Part shown: in pieces, positions 15,758 through 26,010 of the stretch
How positions within the stretch are numbered: position 1 is the first letter of the stretch
Layout of the letters: the number at the start of each line of letters is the position of its first letter
Origin: Betaproteobacteria bacterium
GTDB lineage: Bacteria > Pseudomonadota > Gammaproteobacteria > Burkholderiales > Casimicrobiaceae
Direction: 5' to 3'
Length of the DNA: 32,358 nucleotides
Assembly (NCBI GenBank): GCA_003153475.1
Contig: PLYT01000105.1
Coordinates: 1-32,358 of the forward strand
Translations under genes and position numbers: made by a program
Notes under the pieces: model-generated
The model's database searches: none
The model's input: only the letters and a program-made list of their open reading frames with translations
Told to the model about the DNA's origin: nothing

Positions 15758-16582
15758 TCAGGCGCTCACTGCAAAATCGAGTGCGCCTTGCAGCATTGCG
15801 CGCAGGTGCGGCTGCACTCTTGCGGCACGCTTCGCGTCATAGTCGAACGGATGCGCCTCGTTCATGTAGATGCATTGCGCCATCTCGAGCTGCACCGCGT
15901 GCACACCGCCTTGCGGGTTGCCATGCGCACGCGTGATGTGGCCGCCCTTGAAGCGCCCGTTCAATACCGACGTGTAACCATGGGCGTCCGCTGCGATCCG
16001 TGACAGCGCCGCGGCGAGCCGCGGGTCGCAACTCGCGCCGTTGGCGGTCCCCAGGTTGAAGTCAGGCAAGCGTCCGGCGAAGAAACGCGGCACCACCGAG
16101 CGGATCGAATGCGCATCCCACAGCACTACGCTGTCGTGCTGTGCCCGCAGGCGCGCGAGTTCGGCGCGCAGTGCCCCATGGTAGGGATCGTAATGCGCGG
16201 CACGGCGCGCGCGCACTTCGTCGGCGTCCGGTTGCGCATCGCGATAGAGCGGCGCGCGGTCGAACGTGTCGACGGGACACAGTCTGGTGGTGTCCTGGCC
16301 CGGGTACAGGTTGTGATCGTCCGGAGGACGGTTGAGGTCGATCACATAGCGCGAATGCGTCGCGACCAGCACCGAGGCGCCCATCGCATCTGCGAACTCG
16401 TAAAGCATCTCGAGATGCCAGTCGGTATCGGCGAGCTGCAGCGCATCCGCGGTGAGGCCCGTCGCCAGCGACGGCGGCACATGAGTGCCGACGTGCGGCA
16501 TCGAGACCAGCAATGGACGCGTGCCCTGCCGCAGCCGAAACGGCGGCGCGGTGTCCGCGCGTGAATCATCCTGTCGTTGCAT
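15758..16582 (-). CDS. hutG: N-formylglutamate deformylase
   Basis: HutG hydrolyses N-formylglutamate to glutamate and formate, the last step of the five-step histidine/urocanate route. The 274-residue length is normal for this family (PF05013). Visible motifs are LLVSMPHVGTHVP near residue 25, ADTDWHLEMLYEFAD, VIDLNRPPDDHNLYPGQ, LWDAHSIRS with a probable metal ligand, and HGNPQGGVHAVQLEMAQCIY near residue 225. ATG 16582 is preceded by GGGAG. It is the last gene of the hut run, 33 bases after hutF. Confidence 0.93.
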   Translation of the reverse strand: MQRQDDSRADTAPPFRLRQGTRPLLVSMPHVGTHVPPSLATGLTADALQLADTDWHLEMLYEFADAMGASVLVATHSRYVIDLNRPPDDHNLYPGQDTTRLCPVDTFDRAPLYRDAQPDADEVRARRAAHYDPYHGALRAELARLRAQHDSVVLWDAHSIRSVVPRFFAGRLPDFNLGTANGASCDPRLAAALSRIAADAHGYTSVLNGRFKGGHITRAHGNPQGGVHAVQLEMAQCIYMNEAHPFDYDAKRAARVQPHLRAMLQGALDFAVSA

Positions 16583-16615
16583 TGCCTGTGATCTCCCGGA
16601 TACCGGTTGCGGTCG

Positions 16616-17995
16616 TCACGCAGCGAGCAGTGCGCGGCGCAACGCGATGAAGCGCGCGGCGGCGTCGGCTTCGGCGGCATGGCGGCCGTCGCGGACGCGC
16701 TGCACGCCCGCGGTGTACACATCGTGAATCGCGGACGTGCGATCGCTGGCGAATACATGAGCAGATAACATCTGCTCGGCGGACAAGCCCGCGAGTGACG
16801 TGTGGTTGGCGTCGAGGACGACGAAGTCTGCGCGCTGCCCTACGGAGAGGCCCGCGACGGCGCGACCACTTGCCTGTGCACCACCGTCGACCATCGTCTG
16901 CGTCAACGCCGTGGCGACTGCCGCGTGGCGCGCATCGGCGAGGACATTGCGCCGCTGCAATGCAAGGCGCTGGCTGTATTCGAGCATCAGCAGTTCCTCG
17001 GCGGCAGCGACGCACGCGTGGCTGTCCGAGCCGAGCGCCCAGCGGCCGCCGGCAGCCTCCCACAGCGCGGCGTCGAAGATGCCGTCGCCCAGATTCGCCT
17101 CGGTGGTGGGGCACAGGCCCGCCACCGCACCGCTGCGCGCAGCCGCCTGTGTTTCCTCTGCCGACATGTGCGTCGCATGCACCAGGCACCAGCGTGCATC
17201 GATGTCGGCATTGGCCAGCAGCCACGCGACGGGACGCTGGCCGCTCCATGCGACGCACTCGGCCACCTCGCGCGCCTGTTCCGCGATGTGGATGTGGATC
17301 GGCATCGTGGCGTCGATGGATGCAACACCTGCCAGTGCTGCAGCGAGGCTGGCCGGCGCCACCGCGCGCAGCGAGTGCGCGGCGAAGCCGATCCGCTCGG
17401 ACCCCGGCATCGCGAGCGTGCGCAAGTGCGCGATCAGCGCAACAATGGATTGGGGCGCGCGCAGGAACCTGCGCTGCCCGGGCGACGGCGCCGCACCGCC
17501 GAACCCGCCGCTCTGGTAGAGCACCGGCAACAGCGTGATGCCGATGCCGGCCGTGCGCGCGGCGCGCAGCAGCGCTTCCGACATCGTCGCGTCGTCCGCA
17601 TAAGCGCGCCCGTCGAGGTTGTTGTGCAGGTAGTGGAACTCGCACACCGATGTGTAGCCACCCCGCAGCATTCGCATGTAAAGGTGCGTGGCGATCGTCT
17701 CCAGATCGGCCGGCGTGATGCGCGAAGCCGTCTGATACATCAGCGTGCGCCAGCTCCAGAAGCTGTCGTCGGACTGCGAGCGGAATTCCGCCATTCCCGC
17801 CATCACATGCTGGAATGCGTGCGAATGCACGTTCGGCATGCCCGGCAGCAGCGGTCCGGCGGCGACCTGCGTGCCGGTGGGGCATGCTGCGCCCGGTGTC
17901 ACCTGGGTGAGATTTCCGGCAGCGTCCCACTCGACCAGCACATCGCGGGCCCAGCCGGTCGGCAGCAGCGCATCGCAGGTGAAGAGCGCCGTCAC
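16616..17995 (-). CDS. hutF: formimidoylglutamate deiminase
   Basis: HutF converts N-formimidoyl-glutamate to N-formyl-glutamate and ammonia. The 459-residue amidohydrolase-fold protein carries the zinc motif PNVHSHAFQHVMAGMAEFR, which is distinctive for HutF. FWSWRTLMY, IHIHIAEQAREV with a further His ligand, and GSDSHACVAAAEELLMLEY with the metal-binding Asp follow. GTG 17995 is chosen because it lies 2 bases after the hutI stop and gives the usual N-terminus (TALFTCDALLPTGW). The open frame reaches upstream to 18109, but only as an overlap with hutI. Presence of hutF together with hutG defines the deiminase branch rather than the direct HutG formiminohydrolase branch. Confidence 0.93.
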   Translation of the reverse strand: MTALFTCDALLPTGWARDVLVEWDAAGNLTQVTPGAACPTGTQVAAGPLLPGMPNVHSHAFQHVMAGMAEFRSQSDDSFWSWRTLMYQTASRITPADLETIATHLYMRMLRGGYTSVCEFHYLHNNLDGRAYADDATMSEALLRAARTAGIGITLLPVLYQSGGFGGAAPSPGQRRFLRAPQSIVALIAHLRTLAMPGSERIGFAAHSLRAVAPASLAAALAGVASIDATMPIHIHIAEQAREVAECVAWSGQRPVAWLLANADIDARWCLVHATHMSAEETQAAARSGAVAGLCPTTEANLGDGIFDAALWEAAGGRWALGSDSHACVAAAEELLMLEYSQRLALQRRNVLADARHAAVATALTQTMVDGGAQASGRAVAGLSVGQRADFVVLDANHTSLAGLSAEQMLSAHVFASDRTSAIHDVYTAGVQRVRDGRHAAEADAAARFIALRRALLAA

Positions 17996-17997
17996 GG

Positions 17998-19254
17998 TCA
18001 GGCGCCCACGGCGTGCTGCGAGTCGCAGACACGTCCCTGGCGGACCAGCGTGCGCGCGGGCCGCTGCCCGATCCAGTAGCCGAGCTCGGCCGCGGACGCA
18101 ACGTTCCATAGCACGAAGTTGGCCGGCCTACCTGCGCCGAGCGTGCCATGTGTCGCGTCGATGCGCAGCGCGCGTGCGGCGTTGCGCGTGATTCCGGCAA
18201 GCGCTTCGTCCACCGTCATCCGGAACAGCGTGCATGCCATGTTCATCGCGAGCAGCAGCGACAATGTCGGTGATGTCCCCGGATTGTGGTCGGTGGCGAC
18301 CGCCATCGGCACGCCTGCTGCGCGCAGCGCCGCGATGGGCGGCAGATGGGTCTCACGCAGCGCGTAGTACGCTGCGGGCAGCAGCACAGCGACAGTACCG
18401 GCGTCGCGCATCGCCGCAACACCCGCGGCGGACAGGTGCTCGAGGTGATCGGCCGACATCGCGCCGTGGCGCGCTGCCAGCGCGGCGCCACCCATGTCGG
18501 ACAGCTGCTCCGCGTGCAGCTTGACCGGCAGGCCGAGCACCCGCGCGGCGTTGAACACGCGCTCGGTCTGGGCGCGCGAGAACGCGATGCGCTCGCAGAA
18601 CACGTCGACCGCATCGACGAGACCCTCGGCCGCCAGCACCGGCAGCATGTCGTTGCACACGCTGTCGATGTAGGCGTCACCGCGTCCGGCGAATTCGGTG
18701 GGCAGCGTGTGCGCGCCCAGGAATGTCGTGCGCACGACGATGCCGTGCGCATCCGCAAGCCGTCGCGCGACCTGCAACTGCTTGCGCTCGGTCGCGAGGT
18801 CGAGCCCGTACCCCGACTTGATCTCGATCGCGCACACGCCGTCGGCCATCAGAACCTCGAGGCGCCGGGACGCGACCTGGAACAGTGTTTCGGCATCGGT
18901 CGCGCGCGTGGCGCGCACTGTCGACGCGATGCCACCGCCGGCGCGTGCGATGTCCTCGTAGGTTGCGCCGGCAAGGCGCTGCGCAAATTCCTGCGCGCGG
19001 TTGCCTGCATACACGAGGTGCGTGTGACAATCGACGAGGCCGGGAGTCAGCAACGCGCCGCCGCCATCGTGGCGGCGCATCTGCGCGTGTGCGGCGGGCA
19101 GCGCGCCGGCCTCGCCGAGCCACGCGATGACGCCGTCGCGCACCACCAGTGCAGGCTGCTGAAGCGGCGCCGCGGGGGCGGGATCGATGAGCTCGGGGAC
19201 CGCAACGATGTTGTGCCACACGCCATCGGCCGATGGATGCGCGGAGAATGTCAT
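17998..19254 (-). CDS. hutI: imidazolonepropionase
   Basis: HutI opens the imidazolone ring, giving N-formimidoyl-L-glutamate. It is a 418-residue amidohydrolase. The HxH zinc motif is in [19 protein letters not shown] near residue 75. GGGIASTV and [10 protein letters not shown] lie in the substrate pocket. [12 protein letters not shown] gives a further His, and [15 protein letters not shown] near residue 318 gives the Asp ligand. ATG 19254 overlaps the hutD stop by 4 bases (ATGA), so the two are translationally coupled. Confidence 0.95.
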   Translation of the reverse strand: MTFSAHPSADGVWHNIVAVPELIDPAPAAPLQQPALVVRDGVIAWLGEAGALPAAHAQMRRHDGGGALLTPGLVDCHTHLVYAGNRAQEFAQRLAGATYEDIARAGGGIASTVRATRATDAETLFQVASRRLEVLMADGVCAIEIKSGYGLDLATERKQLQVARRLADAHGIVVRTTFLGAHTLPTEFAGRGDAYIDSVCNDMLPVLAAEGLVDAVDVFCERIAFSRAQTERVFNAARVLGLPVKLHAEQLSDMGGAALAARHGAMSADHLEHLSAAGVAAMRDAGTVAVLLPAAYYALRETHLPPIAALRAAGVPMAVATDHNPGTSPTLSLLLAMNMACTLFRMTVDEALAGITRNAARALRIDATHGTLGAGRPANFVLWNVASAAELGYWIGQRPARTLVRQGRVCDSQHAVGA

Positions 19255-19886
19255 CGGGCGTCACGCGCGGGTGAGCGGGCATCGGCGTCATCGATCGCAA
19301 CCACCAGCAGCACGGCTGGCGCTGCCGATGGCGCGCGCGGCGACGCGCGCCATCCAGTGCGTCCGGTGCCCTCCCACCAGACGCCCTGTCCGGTGGCGAG
19401 CACGACGGTGCCGTCCGCAGCGTCGAGCATCCATTCGCCTGCCGCCGCATGCAGCAGGCCGCGCGGTGGCAGGTCGAGCGCCGCGGGCGCACGCAACACG
19501 GCAATCTGCGCATGGTGGCGTCCACGGCGCGTCATCGTGTTGAAATCGGTCGATACTCCGGCAAGCAGTGTTGCCTGCAGCACGCGGCCCCCGTCGAACA
19601 CAAACGGCGCATATGCCTCGTCGAGTCGATGCTCGATGCCGGCGCCATCGGAGGACGTCAGACGCACGCCACCGCCTTGCAACAGCACGATGCAGCGCTC
19701 GACACCGGGGAACGCGGAGAATGCCGCGTCGACAGCGATCGTCGCGATGCTGACGCGCCAGTCGAAATCATGCATATCCGCGCCTTGCGGCCGGCACACG
19801 AGCTCGCGCGTCGTGCCGCATCCGTTTTTCCAGGCGATCTCCGGCAGCACATCGACGTCATAGCGATGGAGCAATGCCGCGTTCAC
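19251..19886 (-). CDS. hutD: HutD family protein
   Basis: HutD is a cupin-like protein found in many hut operons. It has been proposed to modulate the pathway, possibly by binding an intermediate, but has no established enzymatic activity. The 211-residue protein shows the family opening [20 protein letters not shown], then [12 protein letters not shown] and [19 protein letters not shown]. The start is GTG 19886, overlapping the hutU stop (GTGA). The C-terminal 40 residues are alanine- and arginine-rich and less conserved. Position between hutU and hutI fits its usual neighbourhood. Confidence 0.88.
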   Translation of the reverse strand: MNAALLHRYDVDVLPEIAWKNGCGTTRELVCRPQGADMHDFDWRVSIATIAVDAAFSAFPGVERCIVLLQGGGVRLTSSDGAGIEHRLDEAYAPFVFDGGRVLQATLLAGVSTDFNTMTRRGRHHAQIAVLRAPAALDLPPRGLLHAAAGEWMLDAADGTVVLATGQGVWWEGTGRTGWRASPRAPSAAPAVLLVVAIDDADARSPARDAR

Positions 19887-21583
19887 CGCATGGGCACCTT
19901 GAGTCCGTGCTCGGCGGCGCTTTCCAGTGCCGCAGCGTAGCCGGCATCCGCATGGCGCAATACTCCCGACGCCGGATCATTCCACAGCACGCGCGCGATG
20001 CGCCGCGCCGCCGCATCGGTGCCGTCGCAGACGATCACCGCACCGGCATGCTGCGAGAAGCCCATGCCGACGCCGCCGCCGTGATGCAGGCTGACCCAGG
20101 TTGCGCCACTCGCCGTATTGAGCAGCGCGTTGAGCATTGGCCAGTCGGATACCGCATCGGAGCCGTCCTTCATCGCCTCGGTCTCGCGGTTGGGCGATGC
20201 CACCGAGCCCGCGTCGAGGTGATCGCGCCCGATGACGATCGGCGCTTTCAGCTCGCCGCTCTTGACCATCTCGTTGAACGCAAGTCCTGCACGATCACGC
20301 TCGCCGAGCCCGATCCAGCAGATGCGCGCCGGCAGGCCCTGGAAAGCGATCCGCTCGCGCGCCATGTCCAGCCAGCGATGCAAGGCCACGTCTTGCGGAA
20401 ACAATTCCTTCATCTTGGCGTCGGTGCGATAGATGTCCTCGGGATCGCCGGACAGCGCAACCCAACGGAACGGACCCTTGCCGCGACAGAACAGCGGGCG
20501 GATATACGCCGGCACGAAGCCGGGGAAGTCGAACGCATTCGCAACACCTTCCTCCAGCGCGACCTGGCGGATGTTGTTGCCGTAGTCGACGGTTGGAATG
20601 CCCATTGCGTGAAATGCGAGCATCGCGCCGACGTGCGTGACAATCGATGCGCGCGCCGCCTTTTCGACACTGCGCGGATCGGACTTGCGCGCTGCGTCCC
20701 ATTGCGCGACGCTCCAGCCGGCCGGCAGGTATCCGTTGACGAGATCGTGTGCCGACGTCTGGTCGGTGACGATATCGGGGCGCGGTCCTCCGTTTTGCAC
20801 GCGCCGCACGAGCTCGGGCATGATTTCCGCGACGTTGCCGAGCAAGCCCACCGACACCGGCGTGCGATGCGCGACTGCGTCGGCGATGATGGCGAGCGCT
20901 TCGTCGAGCGATGCGGCCTTGCGGTCGAGGTAACGGGTGCGCAGACGCGCATCGATCCGCGATTGCTGGCACTCGACCGCCAGCACCGACGCGCCGGCCA
21001 GCACGCCCGCAAGGGGTTGCGCGCCGCCCATGCCGCCAAGCCCGGCGGTCAGGATCCAGCGATCACTTAAGTCTCCGCCGAAATGCTGGCGTCCGGCTTC
21101 GACGAACGTTTCGTAGGTTCCCTGCACGATGCCCTGGCTGCCGATGTAGATCCACGATCCGGCGGTCATCTGGCCGTACATCATCAGTCCCTGGCGGTCG
21201 AGCTCGTGAAACTTCTCCCACGTCGCCCAGTGCGGGACGAGATTGGAGTTGGCAATCAGCACGCGTGGCGCGTCGACGTGCGTGCGCAGCACGCCCACGG
21301 CCTTGCCCGATTGCACCAGCAGCGTTTCGTCTTCCTGTAATTCCCGCAGGCACGCGAGGATGGCGTCGAAGCACGCCCAGTTGCGTGCCGCCTTGCCGAT
21401 GCCTCCATAGACGACCAGGTCCTGCGGCCGCTCGGCGACGTCCGGATCGAGGTTGTTCTGGATCATCCGGTACGGCGCCTCGATCAGCCAGTTGCGGCAG
21501 GCAAGCGCCGTTCCACGAGGCGCGTGAACCACGCGAGCGCCCTCCGTGACGGCGGTCGCGATCATTCTGTCATTGGCATTCAT
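19883..21583 (-). CDS. hutU: urocanate hydratase
   Basis: Urocanase adds water to urocanate with a tightly bound NAD+ acting as an electrophile, giving imidazolonepropionate. The 566-residue length is normal. NAD-binding [20 protein letters not shown], the N-terminal [33 protein letters not shown], and [20 protein letters not shown] with the conserved active-site Cys (about residue 410) are all intact. [17 protein letters not shown] is near the C-terminus. Of two adjacent ATG codons, 21583 has the better spacing to AAGGA. It is the first gene of the hut run, 170 bases downstream of the CoA-transferase gene. Confidence 0.96.
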   Translation of the reverse strand: MNANDRMIATAVTEGARVVHAPRGTALACRNWLIEAPYRMIQNNLDPDVAERPQDLVVYGGIGKAARNWACFDAILACLRELQEDETLLVQSGKAVGVLRTHVDAPRVLIANSNLVPHWATWEKFHELDRQGLMMYGQMTAGSWIYIGSQGIVQGTYETFVEAGRQHFGGDLSDRWILTAGLGGMGGAQPLAGVLAGASVLAVECQQSRIDARLRTRYLDRKAASLDEALAIIADAVAHRTPVSVGLLGNVAEIMPELVRRVQNGGPRPDIVTDQTSAHDLVNGYLPAGWSVAQWDAARKSDPRSVEKAARASIVTHVGAMLAFHAMGIPTVDYGNNIRQVALEEGVANAFDFPGFVPAYIRPLFCRGKGPFRWVALSGDPEDIYRTDAKMKELFPQDVALHRWLDMARERIAFQGLPARICWIGLGERDRAGLAFNEMVKSGELKAPIVIGRDHLDAGSVASPNRETEAMKDGSDAVSDWPMLNALLNTASGATWVSLHHGGGVGMGFSQHAGAVIVCDGTDAAARRIARVLWNDPASGVLRHADAGYAAALESAAEHGLKVPMR

Positions 21584-21708
21584 CATGTTCCTTTCGTCGA
21601 CCACGCCGAAGATGGCACGGCCGGATTGCAACTGATCTGCGCATTCGCACATTCGCCGTGCGGATGTCGTATGTCAAACGCAGGCCGCTTCGCGCAGCCG
21701 GATGGGGT

Positions 21709-21724
21709 GTCGAATGGATTCGAC
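21709..21724. promoter_or_regulatory. palindrome upstream of hutU
   Basis: GTCGAAT and ATTCGAC form a perfect inverted repeat with a 2-base spacer. It sits between the CoA-transferase stop and hutU, about 125 bases before the hutU ATG. It could be an operator for an internal hut promoter or a short RNA hairpin. It does not resemble the TTGTATATACAA-type HutC box as I recall it. Confidence 0.4.
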
Positions 21725-21753
21725 CCGCCTGGCGCGGAATCGGTCCGCAGGGA

Positions 21754-23028
21754 TCAAGCCTCTCCGAACGCCCCTGCGGCGCGCAACTCGCCGATCCTGC
21801 CCTCGGCGAATCCCAGAAGGTCTGCAAGCAATGCGTCCGTGTGCTCGCCGAGCCGTGGCGCGCGCTGTGTCTGATTATCCGCCGCGCCGCCAAAGCGCAC
21901 AGGCTGCGTGGGCAGCCGCAGGCCCGGTAGCCTCGGATCGTCGAACGCACGCAGGATTTCGCGTGACACGGCCTGTGGCGAAGCCAGTGCCTGCTCCACG
22001 TTCCAGATCGGCGCCGCCGGAATTCCAGCGGCCTCGAGTGCCGCCACCACCGCCGCGACCGGCTTCTGTGCGGCCCACGCTTCGATCTCGCGCCGCAGCT
22101 CCGCTTCGTTCGACGAGCGCGTTTCGTCGGACGCGTTGCGCGGATCGTCGGCCAGCTCCTGGCGGTCCATCACGGTGGCCAGCTGCTGAAACAGCCGCAA
22201 GTTCAGTACCGCCAGCGCAAAGTGCCCGTCGCTTGCACGATAGATGCCAAACGGCGCCGACAACGGATGCCGGTTGCCGACGCGGCGCGGAGGCTTTCCG
22301 GTGAACAGCAGTCGCGCGACCGACGTCGTCACGAAGCTGAGCGTCGAATCGAACATCGCCACGTCGACATATTGTCCGCGGCCCGTGCGCTCGCGTTGCA
22401 GCAGCGCGGCCAGCACCGCCCACGACGCGAACATGCCGGTGACGATGTCCGACACCGATTCGCCAACAACCGTCGGCGGTCCATCCGGCGACCCGGTGGC
22501 TTCCATCAGGCCGCTCATCGCCTGCAGGATGATGTCGTAGGCGGGGCGTTGCGCGTATGGCCCGTTCTGTCCGAATCCTGAAATGCTCACGTAGACAAGC
22601 CGCGGATTCGCCGCCGCGAGGGCTGCGTATCCGATTCCGAGGCGCTCGGCGACGCCCGGCCGAAAATTTTCAACAACAACGTCGCACTTGGCGGCGAGCT
22701 CGTGCACGAGCTCGATTGCCGCAGGACGCTTGAGGTCTAGCACCAGGCTTTTCTTGTTGCGGTTCATCACGGTGAACAGCGCGCTTTCGCCATTGAGCAT
22801 CGGGCCGACCGCCCGATAGTCGTCGCCGTGCGGTGGCTCGATCTTGATCACGTCGGCGCCGATGTCCGCAAGCATCGCCGTGGCGAACGGGCCGGACAAT
22901 ACGCGCGTGAAGTCGAGGACGCGAAATCCATCGAGCAGCGCGGGAAGCGTAAAAGCGTCGTCGCTGGCATCGGCGGCGGGCGAAGCGTGATCGTTTTCGT
23001 CGTCCAGCATAGATATTTTCTGATCCAT
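21754..23028 (-). CDS. family III (CaiB/BaiF) CoA-transferase
   Basis: Family III CoA-transferases move CoA between carboxylic acids through an aspartyl-CoA thioester. Starting at ATG 23028 the protein has 424 residues. The family opening FRVLDFTRVLSGPFATAMLA is at about 35-54 and IGADVIKIEPPHGDDYRAVGP at 56-76. VVENFRPGVAERLGI and GFGQNGPYAQRPAYD follow, with the expected catalytic Asp at about residue 165 and QAMSGLMEATG next. The start could also be ATG 23010. It lies between the transporter genes and hutU on the same strand. With an acyl-CoA dehydrogenase at the head of the run, it suggests activation of a carboxylate substrate. Confidence 0.9.
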   Translation of the reverse strand: MDQKISMLDDENDHASPAADASDDAFTLPALLDGFRVLDFTRVLSGPFATAMLADIGADVIKIEPPHGDDYRAVGPMLNGESALFTVMNRNKKSLVLDLKRPAAIELVHELAAKCDVVVENFRPGVAERLGIGYAALAAANPRLVYVSISGFGQNGPYAQRPAYDIILQAMSGLMEATGSPDGPPTVVGESVSDIVTGMFASWAVLAALLQRERTGRGQYVDVAMFDSTLSFVTTSVARLLFTGKPPRRVGNRHPLSAPFGIYRASDGHFALAVLNLRLFQQLATVMDRQELADDPRNASDETRSSNEAELRREIEAWAAQKPVAAVVAALEAAGIPAAPIWNVEQALASPQAVSREILRAFDDPRLPGLRLPTQPVRFGGAADNQTQRAPRLGEHTDALLADLLGFAEGRIGELRAAGAFGEA

Positions 23029-23217
23029 TTGTGGATTCGGCAATGGTGATGAGACAACGGCGGTGTTACGAATGGCTTGTCGCACGCCCGTCGATCGTGT
23101 CGGCGCGTATGCCGTCGACGACGTACTGCGAAACGCGCGACGCGCCGCGCGCGGGACGCGAGGCGGTGCAGCACCTCGCATCCCGGGCGATTTCCCGATA
23201 CATCCGGCGTGCGGCGT

Positions 23218-24717
23218 CTACTGGCCGATCGAAACGGACGACAAGTTCAGCAGCAACAGCGGCGACGACTTGAACCCGACGACCTTCTTGTTCACCGCAT
23301 TGGTGTGGTTAACGTTGTAGGCAATCACGCTCGGCACGTCGGTTTGGATGGCGGCCTGGAACTGTTTGTAGAGCTTGACGCGCTCGGCGTCGCTGGCCGT
23401 CGCGCGTGCCTCGTCGAGCAGGCGGTCGACATCGGCGTTCTTGTAGTGCCACAGTCCGGAATTCCAGCTGCCGCTGCTGTGATAGAACGGGTAGACCGAC
23501 GTGTCGATCGTAGAACGGCTGAAGAATCCGTCGGCGTAGAACGGCGCCTTGCCTTCGATCTCCTTGTTGAATTGGTCCCATGGCACGCGCTGCAGCGTCA
23601 CCTTGATGCCGACGGCCTTCAGCGCTTCGCTGGCGACGATGCCAAGCCGTTCGCGCGTCGGCCGCCCGATCGGGAGGTACAGCGATGTTTCGAATCCATT
23701 CGGATAGCCTGCTTCCGTCAGAAGTTTTTTCGCAGCGGCGATATCGGCCGGACCGATCTTGATATCGCTGTTGAAATAGACGCTGTTCGACGGAATCGGG
23801 CTCAACGTCGTCGTTCCGCGCCCGAGCAGGACTGCGTCGACCAGCGTCTGCTTGTCGATGGCGGCCGCCACGGCCTTGCGCACGCGCGGGTCGTCGAACG
23901 GCTTCGTCGTGTTGTTCATGATGAGCCCCTCCCACGCACCCGTTGCGACGGTGTCGATGGCAATTGCGGGCTCGGACTTCAGCAGCGAGACCATTTCCGG
24001 CGAAACATTCCAGGCGATATCGATTTCCCCGCTGTGCAGCGCGACGATCTGCGCCGCGGTTTCCGGAATGATGCGCAGCACCACGCCGTCGAGCTTGGGT
24101 TCGCCCGGCAGGTAGTACGCGGGATTCTTCGCGAGCACGACGCGGTCGCCGGGCGTGTACGACACGAACTTGAAGGGTCCGGTGCCATCGGGCTGCACAC
24201 CCAGCGATCCGATCTTGTCGCGCGGCACGACCTTCATCTGGTGCTCGGCGAAAAGGTCGGGGAAGCCGGCGTACGGCTGGCTCAGCGTGAATTCGACGCT
24301 GTATTTCCCGACCGCCTTGGTCTCGGTCACCATCGACAGGTTGCCGCGCGCGGTAGAGCCCACCGCCTTGTCGAGCACGCGATTGACCATCGCGACGACA
24401 TCGTCGGCTTCCATTTCACGGCCGCTGTGAAATTTTACGCCGTGACGCAGCTGGAATGTCCATTTCTTGAGGTCGCTGCTCGCGGCCCAGCTGGTGGCGA
24501 GATCAGGCTGGATGCGCCCGTTCGCGTCGATGCGCACCAGGCCGTTGTAGACGAGGCCGTTGAACACATATTCCTCGCCGATGCGCACGACGTTCGGGTC
24601 GAGCGTGTTGAGGCTCGATCCGATTGCAATGTTGATGGTTCCCGCTGCGAAGGTCGTTGCAACAAGGCCAAGACCGAGACTTGCGGCGGCTAGCAAGCGA
24701 AGCAAATGACGTTTCAT
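23218..24717 (-). CDS. ABC transporter periplasmic binding protein, peptide/nickel type
   Basis: This is a 499-residue SBP_bac_5 family protein. It has a Sec signal peptide (MKRHLLRLLAAASLGLGLVA, cleavage near TTFAA) and a strong ribosome-binding site AAGGAGG. Family landmarks are SLNTLDPNVVRIGEEYVFNGLVYNGLV, PDLATSWAASSDLKKWTFQLRHGVKFHSG, DGTGPFKFVSYTPGD and DDPRVRKAVAAAIDK. It would capture the ligand in the periplasm for the permeases at 28073-29879. The class binds peptides but also opines, nickel and small heterocyclic or amino-acid derivatives, so the ligand is open. The operon suggests an imidazole compound or a histidine-containing peptide. Confidence 0.92.
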   Translation of the reverse strand: MKRHLLRLLAAASLGLGLVATTFAAGTINIAIGSSLNTLDPNVVRIGEEYVFNGLVYNGLVRIDANGRIQPDLATSWAASSDLKKWTFQLRHGVKFHSGREMEADDVVAMVNRVLDKAVGSTARGNLSMVTETKAVGKYSVEFTLSQPYAGFPDLFAEHQMKVVPRDKIGSLGVQPDGTGPFKFVSYTPGDRVVLAKNPAYYLPGEPKLDGVVLRIIPETAAQIVALHSGEIDIAWNVSPEMVSLLKSEPAIAIDTVATGAWEGLIMNNTTKPFDDPRVRKAVAAAIDKQTLVDAVLLGRGTTTLSPIPSNSVYFNSDIKIGPADIAAAKKLLTEAGYPNGFETSLYLPIGRPTRERLGIVASEALKAVGIKVTLQRVPWDQFNKEIEGKAPFYADGFFSRSTIDTSVYPFYHSSGSWNSGLWHYKNADVDRLLDEARATASDAERVKLYKQFQAAIQTDVPSVIAYNVNHTNAVNKKVVGFKSSPLLLLNLSSVSIGQ

Positions 24718-24759
24718 CTGATCCTCCTTAAGTGCAGTTGGCGTGTATCGCCGTGGTCG

Positions 24760-26010
24760 CTACAGATCCGGGGTACTTCTCTTGTGGCTCAGGAATTCCT
24801 CCGGCCATTCATAATCGACCACGCGCTCCACGGTGTGCGGAACGATGGTCGCGGTTCCAGGTGGGTACAGCGCGCGCACTTCGTCGCGCTTTTTCAGCCG
24901 GTACGTGTACGCGGGCGGGAACAGCGCGAGCGGATTTGGTGCACCCAGTGCGGCGGCGGCGTGCACCGGCCAGTCGGCGTTGTACATCAGCTCGCGCGCC
25001 ATGCCGATGAGATCCGCGTCGCCGTTCTGCAGGATGCTTTCCGCATGATGCGGCGTGGTGATGAGGCCGATTGCCATCGTCTTCATCGGCACCGCGTGGC
25101 GCACGCTGCTCGCGTAGCTGACCTGGTAGCCCGGAACGCGAGGCACGATCGCCAGCGGCGACTGGCCGGACATGCCGCCCGCCGAGCAATCGAGCACGTC
25201 AACGCCGCGCTCGGACAACGCGCTTGCGAGCGCGAGCGTGTCGTCCATGTCCCAGCTGCCACCTTTGCCGTCGATCGACGCGCAGCGGTAGAACAGGGGG
25301 CGATCCGGCGGCCACACCCGGCGCACGGCCTCGACGACTTCCAGCGCGAACCGCATGCGATTCGTGCGCGCGCCGCCGTACGCGTCGTCACGATGATTCG
25401 AAAGCGGCGACAGGAACTGGTGGATCAGGTAGCCGTGCGCCGCGTGGATCTCCAGGATGTCGAATCCCGCATCCACTGCGCGCTGCGCAGACTCGGCCCA
25501 CGTCGCGACGATCGCGCGGATTTGCGCGTGATCGAGCGCGACCGGCGGCGCGGCGTCCGGGCTTGCCGCAATCGGGCTCGCGGAAACGGTCTGCCACGGT
25601 GGCGCACCCTTGGCCGCGTCTTCTGCCGTCAGCGGCGCCCAGTTCTCCATCGCGCCGCGCACCGAGCCCTTGCGGCCCGCATGCCCCAGCTGGATCGCGG
25701 GAATGGCGCCCATCGAGCGAATGAAATCGGTGATTCGCTGGTAGCCCGCAACATGATCGTCGCTATAGAGGCCCGCACACTGATACGTCTTGCGGCCGCG
25801 CGCCTCGATGGCGGTCTCTTCGGCGAACACGATGCCCGCGCCTCCCATCGCGAGGCGTCCGAGGTGCACCAGATGCCAATCGACCGGGCCGCCGTCGATC
25901 GACATGTATTGGCACATCGGCGACACGACGATCCGATTGCGCGCGGTGACGCCGCGCAGCTCCAGCGGGGTGAACAGCATCGGTGTCGGCAACGGCGCAG
26001 TGGTGTTCAA
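24760..26010 (-). CDS. Old Yellow Enzyme-family NADH:flavin oxidoreductase (YqjM-like)
   Basis: This 416-residue FMN-binding TIM barrel has NRIVVSPMCQYMSIDGGPVDWH near residue 25, with the Cys typical of YqjM-type enzymes. AIQLGHAGRKGS, the substrate-site motif EIHAAHGYLIHQFLSP and the FMN phosphate region DLIGMARELMYNADW follow. The start is TTG 26010, overlapping the ATPase gene's stop (TTGA) with GGGAG 6 bases upstream; ATG 25980 is an alternative without a site. These enzymes reduce activated C=C bonds using NAD(P)H. It is unusual to find one inserted between the ATPase and binding-protein genes of one transporter, which implies a direct role in the pathway. Confidence 0.9.
   Translation of the reverse strand: MNTTAPLPTPMLFTPLELRGVTARNRIVVSPMCQYMSIDGGPVDWHLVHLGRLAMGGAGIVFAEETAIEARGRKTYQCAGLYSDDHVAGYQRITDFIRSMGAIPAIQLGHAGRKGSVRGAMENWAPLTAEDAAKGAPPWQTVSASPIAASPDAAPPVALDHAQIRAIVATWAESAQRAVDAGFDILEIHAAHGYLIHQFLSPLSNHRDDAYGGARTNRMRFALEVVEAVRRVWPPDRPLFYRCASIDGKGGSWDMDDTLALASALSERGVDVLDCSAGGMSGQSPLAIVPRVPGYQVSYASSVRHAVPMKTMAIGLITTPHHAESILQNGDADLIGMARELMYNADWPVHAAAALGAPNPLALFPPAYTYRLKKRDEVRALYPPGTATIVPHTVERVVDYEWPEEFLSHKRSTPDL

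Noticed and set aside
16802..19863. Several long plus-strand frames opposite hutF, hutI and hutD
   Set aside because: They mirror the codon register of well-identified hut genes, lack start signals and show low-complexity Arg/Ala/His composition.
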